NCBI RefSeq assembly: GCF_026262505.1
Contig: NC_067207.1
Span: 31,092,082 to 31,156,081, forward strand
Direction of reading: 5' to 3'
Origin: Trichomonas vaginalis G3
Taxonomy: Eukaryota; Parabasalia; Trichomonadida; Trichomonadidae
Length of the DNA stretch: 64,000 nucleotides
Below, piece by piece: positions 34,077 to 46,216 of this stretch; position 1 is the stretch's first letter, and every line of letters begins with the position of its first letter. The notes below the pieces were generated by a model. The model saw only the letters and a list, made by a program, of their open reading frames with translations, searched no databases and had not been told where the DNA came from. A program made the position numbers and the translations under genes.

Positions 34077-35968
34077 CTATCCTAAATTTGTGTCAGCATC
34101 GCAATCAAAATGCAAAGAAGATGGTTTGTTGTTATGATCAATAACAATATTTTCAAAATTTTCTATTTCATCACTATCAGATTCTTTTTCTACACCATAT
34201 AGCTTAAGTAACATTACAATTTCGTATGAATTATCACGTTTTGCAAGCTCAAGAAGACTTGTTCCATCTTGAAAATTATAGTTTACATTAGCACCTTTTT
34301 CTATTAATACTGATGCAACGTATTCCATTTTTGCATAAAGTGCATAATAAAGAATTGGAAATCCTTGATTATCTACTGCATTAATATCTGCGCCATTGTT
34401 AATTAGAATTAGCGAAACATCTTGCATTTCATTTAGAATAGAAACAACTAAAGGAGTCATTCCTTTCTTATTTTTTCGATTAATATCGATACCATGAGAA
34501 ATAAGAAATTCTACTGTCTCTTTTGAGTGCAGAACTGATGACTCATGTAGTAATGATTTGCCTGATTTTGATATCACATTAATTTCGGCTCCATGCTTTA
34601 AGAATATTTCAGCAGCTCGTAATGAATTGAATAAGATTGCTTTGTAAAAAGGAGTTTTTCCTTCAACATCTTTTGAATCAATTTTTGCTCCATTTTCAAT
34701 TAGTAAATTCAAGATATCAACGATATCATCTCTGACTGCATAATGCAATGCTGTGAATCCATTGTTATCTTCCAAATCAATTTCACAATTGTGTGAAAGT
34801 AATATTTTTTTATCTCTATGTTATTGAAATAAGCAGATCTTTGGAGTGGTGTCCATCCATGTTCATTCTTTTGATTGACATCTGCACCATGAGAAATTAA
34901 AATTTCTGCAATTTCTTTTCTATTATAAATTGCTGCATATTGAAGCGGTTGGTCTTCAAATTTGTCATAATTTACATTAACATTAAGAGAAAGTAAAAAC
35001 TTGCAGAGTTCAATACGATTATTTACAATTGAACTCAAAAATATTGGCTGAAGTTTATCTATATCCTTTTTCACTTCTTCATTGCCTTCAATATATACTT
35101 TGAGCAATGGTATTGAATAATTTTGAAAAGGAAAAGAAGCAAGATATAATATGAAGTCGTCAAAGTTATATTTGATAGCCATTAGCATTGCTTCTTGATT
35201 TAGAGCTTTTATTGCTGCTTTGGAGCTTATTTTTAAGTCAGATTTCTCTAAAATTTCCGTCAATATCTTATTATTATATGAGTAAATTGCATTTTTCAAT
35301 GCCTTTCTATTAAGCTTTTTGACTTTAACGCATTCGTTAATAATATCTATGTTCGCTCCGATAAATGAAACCTCCATACAAAATGTTGTAATTTCACTGT
35401 TGAAATTATTGAGTAAATGATAGAAAATATTAACTGCTCCGTAGAATGAACAGCATTCAATAGGATATAATGGCTCTGATCTACTAGTAAAATGAAATAA
35501 TTCTTTTGGCTTTAAATCATTTTGCAATATATATTCGAGAAACATTTTAATGTCATCATACATTATAATATGATGCAGTTCGTCGTTCTTTGGCATCCTA
35601 AATTGATAAGGAATTTCAAGATCATCAAATGAAATGTCTCCTTGTAAGTAAATTGCTAGATTTGTATCTAAATTCTCAATTTCTGATTGTGTTAATTTGA
35701 AATTAATAAAGCATAATTTTAATAAATTCCAATATTGTTCGGAAGAACGATGATTCATGCACGAAGCCTTAGTAAGGAGTCTTACAATTGTAATACGTTC
35801 GATTTTGTATTTGTCAATTAAAATCGATTTGATATCATTAAAAATTTTGCCCAATTGGTCCCCATCTTCAATGGTTAAGTGATACAATTTATTAATAATC
35901 TCTTCAAAGTCTTTTGTCTCGCTCTTGATTTGGTTACAAATGGTTTCTAACAATTCCTCATTAGCCAT
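34077..35968 (-). pseudogene. Ankyrin-repeat protein with N-terminal DUF3447-like region, frameshifted, copy 1
   Basis: The N-terminal part (ATG 35968, MANEELLETICNQIKSE) has the helical domain that begins many trichomonad ankyrin proteins. Ankyrin units follow (for example DQPLQYAAIYNRKEIAEIL, ISHGADVNQKNEHGWTPLQ). The frame breaks near 34800 in a run of seven A and resumes in another frame to 34077 with about six more units. A single-base shift explains it. It is the same in copy 3 (46217-48108), so it predates the duplication or is a systematic homopolymer error. Ankyrin proteins mediate protein binding. Confidence 0.85.
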
Positions 35969-35995
35969 AAATATATAAATTGAAATTGAAAACAT

Positions 35996-36516
35996 TCATT
36001 GAATATTTTGAAAAAGAAATTGGATTTTCAGAAATGAATTTCTTAGAGAATCAATGAGTACTCATTGAATAATTCGACAAACATTAAAAATTTCAAAACT
36101 CAAGTCTGAGTTTCATCCATTCAATTTCTCATTATTCATATCTCAGAATCCCAACATACAATTGGCGCCAAACTTCACTAATAACTATCTGTATATGTGT
36201 TTATATTTCATTCTGAATCTCAAGCCTCTTGCATCATTATTTTTTGTCAATGTTTTCTTACAATGTTGTAAGCAATTACAACATTTGAAAATTGGTCAAA
36301 CTTTCTTTGTTCTAATAGGAATAGGCAATCCAATGATCCGCTTATTTTAAAAAGCCTCATTTCATCAAACATTAAAGATTTCCATAATTTATATTGGGCC
36401 CAAATTCCAAAAGACATAGTATAATTGGTTAAATATTCATCCAAACAAATTATTAATAATATTATTTAACAAACAAATCATAGTATGAAAAAATAACATA
36501 AAGAACTGATGTTAAG
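35996..36516. other. Intergenic region between ankyrin and coiled-coil genes
   Basis: Contains the palindrome TTGGCGCCAA near 36161 and an inverted ACAATGTTGTAAGCAATTACAACATTTG near 36260. No convincing gene: ORFs of 60-65 codons on both strands lack coding character. Confidence 0.45.
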
Positions 36517-36830
36517 CTAATTATCGTCAGCAAGATTGTCTTTGTTGATGGCCGCTTTCACCTCTTCAATTTCAGCCAATTGCTTGTTCCTTAACTGGAG
36601 GAATACTTTGCATTTTTCGAAGTGCTTTCTCCTTGCTGCTTCAAGCTTCCTTTTGAGTCTACCGATCTGATTAACGTCTTCTGCAAACTCGCTTGACATC
36701 GTTGAAGACTCTTCGAACCCATCTCTCTGGGCTCTAAGCTGCTCATGTTTAGTAATTTCGTCTTGTAATTCTTGAGATAGTTTTTGAATTTCGTCTTTTT
36801 GCTTTTGAATTGTATCATATATCTGAGAAA
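36517..36830 (-). pseudogene. Coiled-coil gene, C-terminal fragment only (copy 1)
   Basis: Same as the last ~104 codons of the intact gene at 48657-49532. It is cut at 36830, where the sequence jumps to the PL11 gene. The 5' two thirds are absent here. Confidence 0.9.
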
Positions 36831-36840
36831 TGAACTTAAG

Positions 36841-37637
36841 GAAGAGGCAATGCTGGTGATTTTGATCCATCAAAGCCAGGTTATGAAGTATATTTCGTTC
36901 GATGGTTTATATAATGAGAAAAACAAATGATTTATTGGTTGAAAATTTCACCGATTTCTTATGGCCAGCAAACAATTTGTACTGGGAGGGAACCCTTAGT
37001 CCTTCTACCATCAATCGAGGATTAGTTATTAAATTTGATGCTGAAAATAACAAATCTATTCGTTACCTAACTTCAACCACTTTGTTAATAATAAATATGG
37101 GACAGATTTGAAATATGACGATGATGGAGATTATCCTTTATTCCATGGTGATATTTTAGGAGATTGGAGAGAGGAGTTCATAATGGCAGCATCTAATTGG
37201 AGTGAAATTGTTATTTTTACTACAAACTTAGATACAAATTTGAAGATGACAACTTTATGGCACGATCCAGGTATGAGAGCTTCAATGACAATCAATGTTT
37301 ACAAACAAAGTCATATGCCACTTGTTTATCTTGGAAATGAAACAAATCTCAAAGAAAATAGAGATTTCTTGAAAAAATATCATAAATTAAGAGCTGAAAA
37401 GCCTGAAATACCAACTTCAGAACCTTCATCTTCGTCACCTTCAACTCCGCCAACAAACCAAACTAATATATCAGAGAGCAATACATCTTCTAGTGGAAAA
37501 TCAAAGACAACAGTTGCTATTGTTGTTTCATTAGTTATTATTGCTTTAATAGCTGTTGCTGCTTTTTTGTTGTAAGGTTTATTATCAACAAGCGTAGTAA
37601 CAACGATAATATAACTGAAACGGCTTTAATTGTGTAA
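36841..37637 (+). pseudogene. PL11 lyase-like fragment, copy 2
   Basis: Same as 30767-31564 but with single-base indels, among them extra bases near 36893 and 36920, a missing T near 37086 that splits the frame, and a missing C near 37565 that ends the ORF in the membrane segment. Confidence 0.85.
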
Positions 37638-38225
37638 ATTATATTACTTTTGTTAGAGCAAGTGGGAGACTATATATTGTACATGTTTATTATGTTTGTT
37701 TATGAAAACTTGAAATATTGAAAATAAATTGATACTTTATCACTCCGGAATTGATTGTTTTAACTTATAACGCATTATATATCATTTAAATTGAAAGGCG
37801 GTTGAAAGATGTAGAATCACGATTTATTGAGTTAATTTGTATTGTTATTGAATATGGATGACTATGGCAATGTAATTTATTTTCTGGTTTGAAGCTTATT
37901 TGTCAAAATATTCATACTAATGTTTAAATACCAAAAAATCATATCTCATACCGAAATGGCTCACCAAAAAGGGGAAATTTTTGGCGCCAATAATTTGATT
38001 TTTCTGATTCTTTCTATTTAGATATATTTATTTAATATTCATATTCCTTTATATTGCCTCATATTATTTCCCATTTTTAATCATATTATACAAATCTTTA
38101 ATAATTTTTAATGTTTTGAGCTTCAAAATCTTGTTCTAACTATTTTCATTCAGATATCCTAGAAAAAATTAAAAAGTTTTTTAGAAATAAAAATGTTTGT
38201 ATGTAAAGTATTGAAAATATTCTAG

Positions 38226-38384
38226 ATGAGAAAACATTCTCCAGAAGAGATTGATATTGATTGGCTTTGTGAAGCCATCACAAAATCAAATAATGGAGTT
38301 AAGTTAACTGATATTTGCGCGAAAGCTAAAATAAATCATGAAGGCAGAGTTATATATAATCATACTATCTTAAAGTATTCCTAG
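38226..38384 (+). CDS. Small ORF, 52 residues, copy 2
   Basis: Same as the ORF at 32152-32310. See there for a possible helix-turn-helix. Low confidence as a functional gene. Confidence 0.35.
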   Translation: MRKHSPEEIDIDWLCEAITKSNNGVKLTDICAKAKINHEGRVIYNHTILKYS

Positions 38385-38577
38385 AAATTTCCAAAATTAA
38401 CCGAAATATAACTGTACAGAATTACTATTTTCGAGATAAAATTCATATGGAAATACTAATTCATAACGCTTTATGTTATATAAAATTTAATTTATAAAAA
38501 TTTCAAAATAAATCAAATTTAACACAATGAATATAACTGCAATCGAGGTTTTTGACGATTGATTCTTACGAGAAGTT

Positions 38578-38832
38578 TTCCAAACTTTGAGTTAATGTCA
38601 AGAGATTACCTCAAAGTTTGGAAGTCTAATAAGGGGAATTGTAGGCTATGAGGTACTGATTATATATCAGTGCCTCATAGCCTGCAATTCCCATTAGAAA
38701 TCGGAGAAACTTTGTCCGCATAACTTATGATGCGGACAAAGTTTCTCCCATTTCTACTTAGAATGAAAGGGCAAGAGGTATATAGGTACACATATATATC
38801 TCTTGCCCTTTCCTTCTTACCTAAAGACTTCC
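38578..38832. ncRNA. Four-hairpin cluster, copy 2
   Basis: Copy of 32504-32757 with an altered loop in H4 (CACATATATATC for CACTATATATC). The stems are kept. Confidence 0.5.
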
Positions 38833-39213
38833 AATCTTATTTTTTTTCCAATTTTTCCCCTAAATTTAAATCTTATATAATATAAATAAAATGCATAATA
38901 TCAATCACAAAAATTAATGTTTATTTTTTAATTAAAATTGCCGCGCAATTTAAGGTTTTCTGTCACTTTTTTGTTAGCCATTTCGGTACAAAACAAAATA
39001 CCAAAAATCATTCAAGTAAATATCGGTAAATTTTGGATATTATCTAATTTTTTGTAGCACAATATTAATAATATAGTTATGTCATTCTTAAGATTGTTTT
39101 TAAAACCACTTTTTTCTGGGTACCCGGGTGTTGAGGAGGCCAGGTGGCCTTAACCCCCAACACCAACCACTCTGTAATACATTATAAGTAGACTCACTTG
39201 AAATGAAAGTCAA

Positions 39214-39294
39214 GGCACTATGGCCGAGTGGTTAAGGCGTGGGATTTGAGTCCCCATGGGCTTGTCCGCATCGGTTCAAATCCGGTTGGTGTCG
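39214..39294 (+). tRNA. tRNA-Ser(UGA)-like, copy 2 plus strand, one base short
   Basis: 81 nt. It lacks one C of the variable arm (GTCCGC in place of GTCCCGC). Otherwise as 33140-33221. Confidence 0.6.
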
Positions 39295-39833
39295 TTTTTT
39301 TGCTTTTTGCACAAATACATTCACGCATAACTGATAAGATCAAAAATATAGAGTAGAAGACTATTTTTGCCAATAGAAATCGAACTAGAGCTCTTATATT
39401 CAGAAAGCACATGTTAAATGATATGATTAGTTTCCAATGAAAAGAAAGAATTGAATAAAGAATGTTCTATCTTCAATTTCATCTTCCATTTATTTTGTTT
39501 TACAAAATCTACATGTAATGTTGTCTCGTTTCTTTAACAAAATTCTATAAGCAAATCAAATTTTTGAATTGAAAAGTGACAATCAAAACTGTTCATATTA
39601 ATGTCACGATTGTTTTGAACATTCTTTAATGTAATGAGCCAATGAGATTTTTTGTTGCAATGATTCCGATGATATGAACAATGCTTCTGATCACTTTAAT
39701 TGTCATGAATGATAAAAGCACATTCGAATAGTTTAAAATACATATATAGAAATTGACCTACAAGTGAGCAGAAATTGATATTTTTTGATCTTATCAGTTA
39801 TGCGTGAATGTATTTGTGCAAAAAGCAAAAAAA

Positions 39834-39913
39834 GACACCAACCGGATTTGAACCGATGCGGACAAGCCCATGGGGACTCAAATCCCACGCCTTAACCACT
39901 CGGCCATAGTGCC
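39834..39913 (-). tRNA. tRNA-Ser(UGA)-like, copy 2 minus strand, two bases short
   Basis: Lacks the same variable-arm base as the plus-strand copy and also a base at the 3' end. Loss at the same place in both arms argues for a systematic consensus error in this block. Confidence 0.55.
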
Positions 39914-40145
39914 TTGACATTTTTACCCCTTAAAGAGCCCTTTTAAGTTTAAATATTCACATTTTTCCTTTCAAGATTTTTATAAATTTTTAGAATTCAA
40001 TGTGAAATGAGTGAACTTTATATCTATAACTCAAAAACGCCCAAAGCGCTCTTACTTAGATCACATCCCGAAAAATTAAAAACATAAGCAATAAAACAAT
40101 ATACATTTTATAAAACATGAATGAATTTTATATTTGATTTTCATT

Positions 40146-40410
40146 CTATCCTAAATTTGTGTCAGCATCGCAATCAAAATGCAAAGAAGATGGTTTGTTG
40201 TTATGATCAATAACAATATTTTCAAAATTTTCTATTTCATCACTATCAGATTCTTTTTCTACACCATATAGCTTAAGTAACATTACAATTTCGTATGAAT
40301 TATCACGTTTTGCAAGCTCAAGAAGACTTGTTCCATCTTGAAAATTATAGTTTACATTAGCACCTTTTTCTATTAATACTGATGCAACGTATTCCATTTT
40401 TGCATAAAGT
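40146..40410 (-). pseudogene. Ankyrin gene, C-terminal fragment (copy 2)
   Basis: Last ~88 codons of the ankyrin gene, cut at 40410 by the junction with GP63. The ORF running into GP63 DNA is a fusion product of that junction. Confidence 0.88.
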
Positions 40411-42039
40411 TTCAGGCTGTGTCGGTGTTGGAGAATCACTATTCAATTGCCTTGTATCTGGATTGAATGGGTCAACAACAAACTTCATTTCGTTAAGTTT
40501 CACAGACCTGCAGAATCTCTCAGGATCAACACAAGAAACTTGTCTGCGATAACCGCTTACTGACATAGATAATACAGCTGTTGCATTATCTTTTGTGCAT
40601 GTGACACTTTCAAACTGAGTTGCAGCTAGATCTTTATTGACTTGAATTGTGAACGATTTATATCCGTCGCATGTATATGTACCGCATTTGTGGTAATAAT
40701 ATGACGTTGTTGATGGAAGAATAGCTTGTCCATTAGGACAAACATAATTTGGAAAATAAAATGGAATGAAATCATAAACTTGTGTTGTACCAACTCCAAT
40801 GCCTTTTGGATCATAAAATTGTTTTTCGCTATAACTTGCTCTAATATGTGCAGGTCCTGAAAACGGTCCGGAGAATTTGAAATCAAAACTTGCATACCAA
40901 TCTTCTTGTACTGAGAAGTCTCTCATATAATACTTAGGGAAAACATTTTGTGGAGGACCAATTGCAAAGTTTGGAATTGGTTTTCCATCAATTGATTCTG
41001 GGTGGCCCCATACTAATGGTTGTCCCATTCTCCAGTTAACTTTGTAGTTACCTGTATCCATAAGAACTGCAAGAACAGCATCAGTCAACCTGGAATATGG
41101 TCCAGATTTTGTTTGAATTGTCATGCCAACCATCAAATCTGACATGTAAGATCTTGCTTCTAAATGACTTCCTGCTGTTCCTTGACCGCCATCATTTTCG
41201 ATTTCTAATCCAGATGGGCAAGTTCTGTCATCTCCTACGAAAACTTCTACTCCAAAGCGCTTCACTGCAAATTTATGAGCGTATGGTGTTACTAAGAACG
41301 AAAAGTCTCTTCCATACTTTCTGAAACTGCATACTATTTGTGAATGTGGAGTTATGGAATCATGTGGATGATAGTGTCGGAAATCTGATTGAGAAATACC
41401 CAAAGCATGGAAAATTTCGTGAACGCAAGTATAAAAGAATCTTGAATCATTTGAGTTTTCATCTTGTGCTGTATCAGGAACTGCCATTGGATTTAAGAAA
41501 ACGACACCAAATATTGGTCTGTGATATGTTCTCTCTTCTGCTAATCCAGCAGCTGATGCGAGAGTAGCATCATTATCCTGTCTCGGTCTTGAAAGTACTG
41601 CAAGTACTATATCGGCACCGTATGCGCTTTGTTTGCCAAAATTCGTCTCGTATCCATAACGGCTACGAAAGTCCACATAATTAATATTATAATTGAATGG
41701 AATTACTGTAAGAAGTCTCTCTAAATATGATTTGACATTATTAAGTGTTCCTTTAATAGCCAAAATTTTTGAATATGACAAAATATGTTCCTGTTTGCAA
41801 ATATATCTTACGCCTTGGAATACAACTAGTTGTCCAGCTCGTTTACAAGTTCGTTCATCATCTTTTGTATTATCAATATAATTATAATCTACCTTAATTC
41901 TGATGTTTTTCCATTCGGTATTTTTAAGGCTGCGATATGATTGAGGTCCTTGAAGTTCTCTTGTTATGTTACCCATTTCAAGATCATGATTGCATGTATG
42001 CACATCTAGCTGAGCAACGAGGAGTAGAGACAATATCAT
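40411..42039 (-). pseudogene. GP63-like gene copy 2, lacking stalk and membrane anchor
   Basis: Identical to the first ~543 codons of 27755-29896, including signal sequence and zinc site. At 40411 it is joined to ankyrin DNA, so the ORF ends with 17 unrelated residues at 40357. The nonapeptide stalk, transmembrane segment and tail are missing. If real, the product would be a secreted protease; if an assembly error, it does not exist. Confidence 0.85.
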
Positions 42040-42804
42040 TTTATGATTTCAATAGCTATTTAAAAAATTAAATATAAAATGGATCACATTGAAAAATATA
42101 TATTTTGTAGCATCTCATTTAATAATTGTAATTGATATAAACTATTGCATCTAAAATTTTATAATATTGAATATCCTTAGAATAGGATATTTTATTGCAT
42201 TCAATTTTGAATGATCATTCAAAGCATATAACAAAATACGTGATTATATTGGCTTATAAAATATTTTTCATTGAAAAACTTTAAAAATATTTTTCATTGA
42301 AAAAGAATTTGAAAAGATTTTCATAGGGGAAAACGGTTTGAAAAATTCAATGTTTACAGTATTATATTTTTTTGCGCAAAACGAAGTCGCTCATTCATTT
42401 AAGATATAAGCTTAATTAAAAGGCATTATAATCATTTATAAGTCAGCATTTCGGAGTCAATTTAGTTCAACCTGCAAACAATTTAGTAAATATATTACAA
42501 ATATCACTAGCACAATAAAGAACAGCTAATTATATGAATTAGGGTTAATGTTAGATTTCGTTTTACTAACCTTTACTAAAAAAATTCTTAAAAGTATTTT
42601 TTTTTAAAAAAAAGGGGAGATTTGAATATTTAATGATGATAAAGCGATGATAAAAATATCATAAGAAAAATAATATTGTGCTGTGAAAATAACCTCACAG
42701 TCGAAAAACTTTCGACTATAGTAAGATCAAGTTTGAGAGAAAAGTTGATCTGTGTGGTATACTCCATCATCTATGAAAATTTAACATCCAACAAATCATT
42801 TTGA
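42040..42804. other. Intergenic region upstream of GP63 copy 2
   Basis: Same as 29897-30661. Nothing further seen. Confidence 0.5.
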
Positions 42805-43707
42805 ATATATGAGAACTTCATAGATTTAGGTACTATATCTACAATATACACATATATATATGTTTCTCGTAATTTAATAAAATGTGCTATCACATATGTT
42901 CATGACTTAGGAAGAGGCAATGCTGGTGATTTTGATCCATCAAAGCCAGGTTATGAAGTATATTCGTTCGATGGTTTATATAATGAGAAAACAAATGATT
43001 TATTGGTTGAAAATTTCACCGATTTCTTATGGCCAGCAAACAATTTGTACTGGGAGGGAACCCTTAGTCCTTCTACCATCAATCGAGGATTAGTTATTAA
43101 ATTTGATGCTGAAAATAACAAATCTATTCGTTACCTAACTTCAACCACTTTGTTTAATAATAAATATGGGACAGATTTGAAATATGACGATGATGGAGAT
43201 TATCCTTTATTCCATGGTGATATTTTAGGAGATTGGAGAGAGGAGTTCATAATGGCAGCATCTAATTGGAGTGAAATTGTTATTTTTACTACAAACTTAG
43301 ATACAAATTTGAAGATGACAACTTTATGGCACGATCCAGGTATGAGAGCTTCAATGACAATCAATGTTTACAAACAAAGTCATATGCCACTTGTTTATCT
43401 TGGAAATGAAACAAATCTCAAAGAAAATAGAGATTTCTTGAAAAAATATCATAAATTAAGAGCTGAAAAGCCTGAAATACCAACTTCAGAACCTTCATCT
43501 TCGTCACCTTCAACTCCGCCAACAAACCAAACTAATATATCAGAGAGCAATACATCTTCTAGTGGAAAATCAAAGACAACAGTTGCTATTGTTGTTTCAT
43601 TAGTTATTATTGCTTTAATAGCTGTTGCTGCTTTCTTTGTTGTAAGGTTTATTATCAACAAGCGTAGTAACAACGATAATATAACTGAAACGGCTTTAAT
43701 TGTGTAA
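42805..43707 (+). pseudogene. 5'-truncated PL11 lyase-like gene, copy 3
   Basis: Same as 30662-31564. No ATG at the 5' end; membrane anchor intact. Confidence 0.8.
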
Positions 43708-44294
43708 ATTATATTACTTTTGTTAGAGCAAGTGGGAGACTATATATTGTACATGTTTATTATGTTTGTTTATGAAAACTTGAAATATTGAAAATAAATT
43801 GATACTTTATCACTTCGGAATTGATTGTTTTAACTTATAACGCATTATATATCATTTAAATTGAAAGGCGGTTGAAAGATGTAGAATCACGATTTATTGA
43901 GTTAATTTGTATTGTTATTGAATATGGATGACTATGGCAATGTAATTTATTTTCTGGTTTGAAGCTTATTTGTCAAAATATTCATACTAATGTTTAAATA
44001 CCAAAAATCATATCTCATACCGAAATGGCTCACCAAAAAGGTGAAATTTTTGGCGCCAATAATTTGATTTTTCTGATTCTTTCTATTTAGATATATTTAT
44101 TTAATATTCATATTCCTTTATATTGCCTCATATTATTTCCCATTTTTAATCATATTATACAAATCTTTAATAATTTTTAATGTTTTGAGCTTCAAAATCT
44201 TGTTCTAACTATTTTCATTCAGATATCCTAGAAAAAATTAAAAAGTTTTTTAGAAATAAAAATGTTTGTATGTAAAGTATTGAAAATATTCTAG

Positions 44295-44453
44295 ATGAGA
44301 AAACATTCTCCAGAAGAGATTGATATTGATTGGCTTTGTGAAGCCATCACAAAATCAAATAATGGAGTTAAGTTAACTGATATTTGCGCGAAAGCTAAAA
44401 TAAATCATGAAGGCAGAGTTATATATAATCATACTATCTTAAAGTATTCCTAG
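44295..44453 (+). CDS. Small ORF, 52 residues, copy 3
   Basis: Same as 32152-32310. Low confidence as a functional gene. Confidence 0.35.
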   Translation: MRKHSPEEIDIDWLCEAITKSNNGVKLTDICAKAKINHEGRVIYNHTILKYS

Positions 44454-44646
44454 AAATTTCCAAAATTAACCGAAATATAACTGTACAGAATTACTATTTT
44501 CGAGATAAAATTCATATGGAAATACTAATTCATAACGCTTTATGTTATATAAAATTTAATTTATAAAAATTTCAAAATAAATCAAATTTAACACAATGAA
44601 TATAACTGCAATCGAGGTTTTTGACGATTGATTCTTACGAGAAGTT

Positions 44647-44900
44647 TTCCAAACTTTGAGTTAATGTCAAGAGATTACCTCAAAGTTTGGAAGTCTAATA
44701 AGGGGAATTGTAGGCTATGAGGTACTGATTATATATCAGTGCCTCATAGCCTGCAATTCCCATTAGAAATCGGAGAAACTTTGTCCGCATAACTTATGAT
44801 GCGGACAAAGTTTCTCCCATTTCTACTTAGAATGAAAGGGCAAGAGGTATATAGGTACACTATATATCTCTTGCCCTTTCCTTCTTACCTAAAGACTTCC
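44647..44900. ncRNA. Four-hairpin cluster, copy 3
   Basis: Same as 32504-32757. Confidence 0.5.
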
Positions 44901-45281
44901 AATCTTATTTTTTTTCCAATTTTTCCCCTAAATTTAAATCTTATATAATATAAAAAAATGCATAATATCAATCACAAAAATTAATGTTTATTTTTTAATT
45001 AAAATTGCCGCGCAATTTAAGGTTTTCTGTCACTTTTTTGTTAGCCATTTCGGTACAAAACAAAATACCAAAAATCATTCAAGTAAATATCGGTAAATTT
45101 TGGATATTATCTAATTTTTTGTAGCACAATATTAATAATATAGTTATGTCATTCTTAAGATTGTTTTTAAAACCACTTTTTTCTGGGTACCCGGGTGTTG
45201 AGGAGGCCAGGTGGCCCTTAACCCCCAACACCAACCACTCTGTAATACATTATAAGTAGACTCACTTGAAATGAAAGTCAA

Positions 45282-45363
45282 GGCACTATGGCCGAGTGGT
45301 TAAGGCGTGGGATTTGAGTCCCCATGGGCTTGTCCCGCATCGGTTCAAATCCGGTTGGTGTCG
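45282..45363 (+). tRNA. tRNA-Ser(UGA)-like, copy 3 plus strand
   Basis: Same as 33140-33221, with T-run terminator. Confidence 0.8.
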
Positions 45364-45902
45364 TTTTTTTGCTTTTTGCACAAATACATTCACGCATAAC
45401 TGATAAGATCAAAAATATAGAGTAGAAGACTATTTTTGCCAATAGAAATCGAACTAGAGCTCTTATATTCAGAAAGCACATGTTAAATGATATGATTAGT
45501 TTCCAATGAAAAGAAAGAATTGAATAAAGAATGTTCTATCTTCAATTTCATCTTCCATTTATTTTGTTTTACAAAATCTACATGTAATGTTGTCTCGTTT
45601 CTTTAACAAAATTCTATAAGCAAATCAAATTTTTGAATTGAAAAGTGACAATCAAAACTGTTCATATTAATGTCACGATTGTTTTGAACATTCTTTAATG
45701 TAATGAGCCAATGAGATTTTTTGTTGCAATGATTCCGATGATATGAACAATGCTTCTGATCACTTTAATTGTCATGAATGATAAAAGCACATTCGAATAG
45801 TTTAAAATACATATATAGAAATTGACCTACAAGTGAGCAGAAATTGATATTTTTTGATCTTATCAGTTATGCGTGAATGTATTTGTGCAAAAAGCAAAAA
45901 AA

Positions 45903-45984
45903 CGACACCAACCGGATTTGAACCGATGCGGGACAAGCCCATGGGGACTCAAATCCCACGCCTTAACCACTCGGCCATAGTGCC
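45903..45984 (-). tRNA. tRNA-Ser(UGA)-like, copy 3 minus strand
   Basis: Same as 33761-33842. Confidence 0.8.
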
Positions 45985-46216
45985 TTGACATTTTTACCCC
46001 TTAAAGAGCCCTTTTAAGTTTAAATATTCACATTTTTCCTTTCAAGATTTTTATAAAATTTTAGAATTCAATGTGAAATGAGTGAACTTTATATCTATAA
46101 CTCAAAAACGCCCAAAGCGCTCTTACTTAGATCACATCCCGAAAAATTAAAAACATAAGCAATAAAACAATATACATTTTATAAAACATGAATGAATTTT
46201 ATATTTGATTTTCATT

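Larger units (their letters stand above)
36831..40410. repeat. Chimeric partial copy (copy 2) of PL11-tRNA-ankyrin region
   Basis: Corresponds to about 30764-34341, joined at 36830/36831 to the coiled-coil gene and at 40410/40411 to the interior of GP63. It has many one-base indels against copies 1 and 3 (in homopolymers, in both tRNAs, in the PL11 frame), whereas copies 1 and 3 differ by only three one-base indels over about 8.5 kb. This suggests unpolished sequence and a possible assembly artefact. Confidence 0.9.

Noticed and set aside
36162..36350. 62-codon ORF and its opposite-strand partner at 36247-36444
   Set aside because: Composition looks like AT-rich noncoding DNA and there is no domain. 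Identical copies reflect only the duplication.
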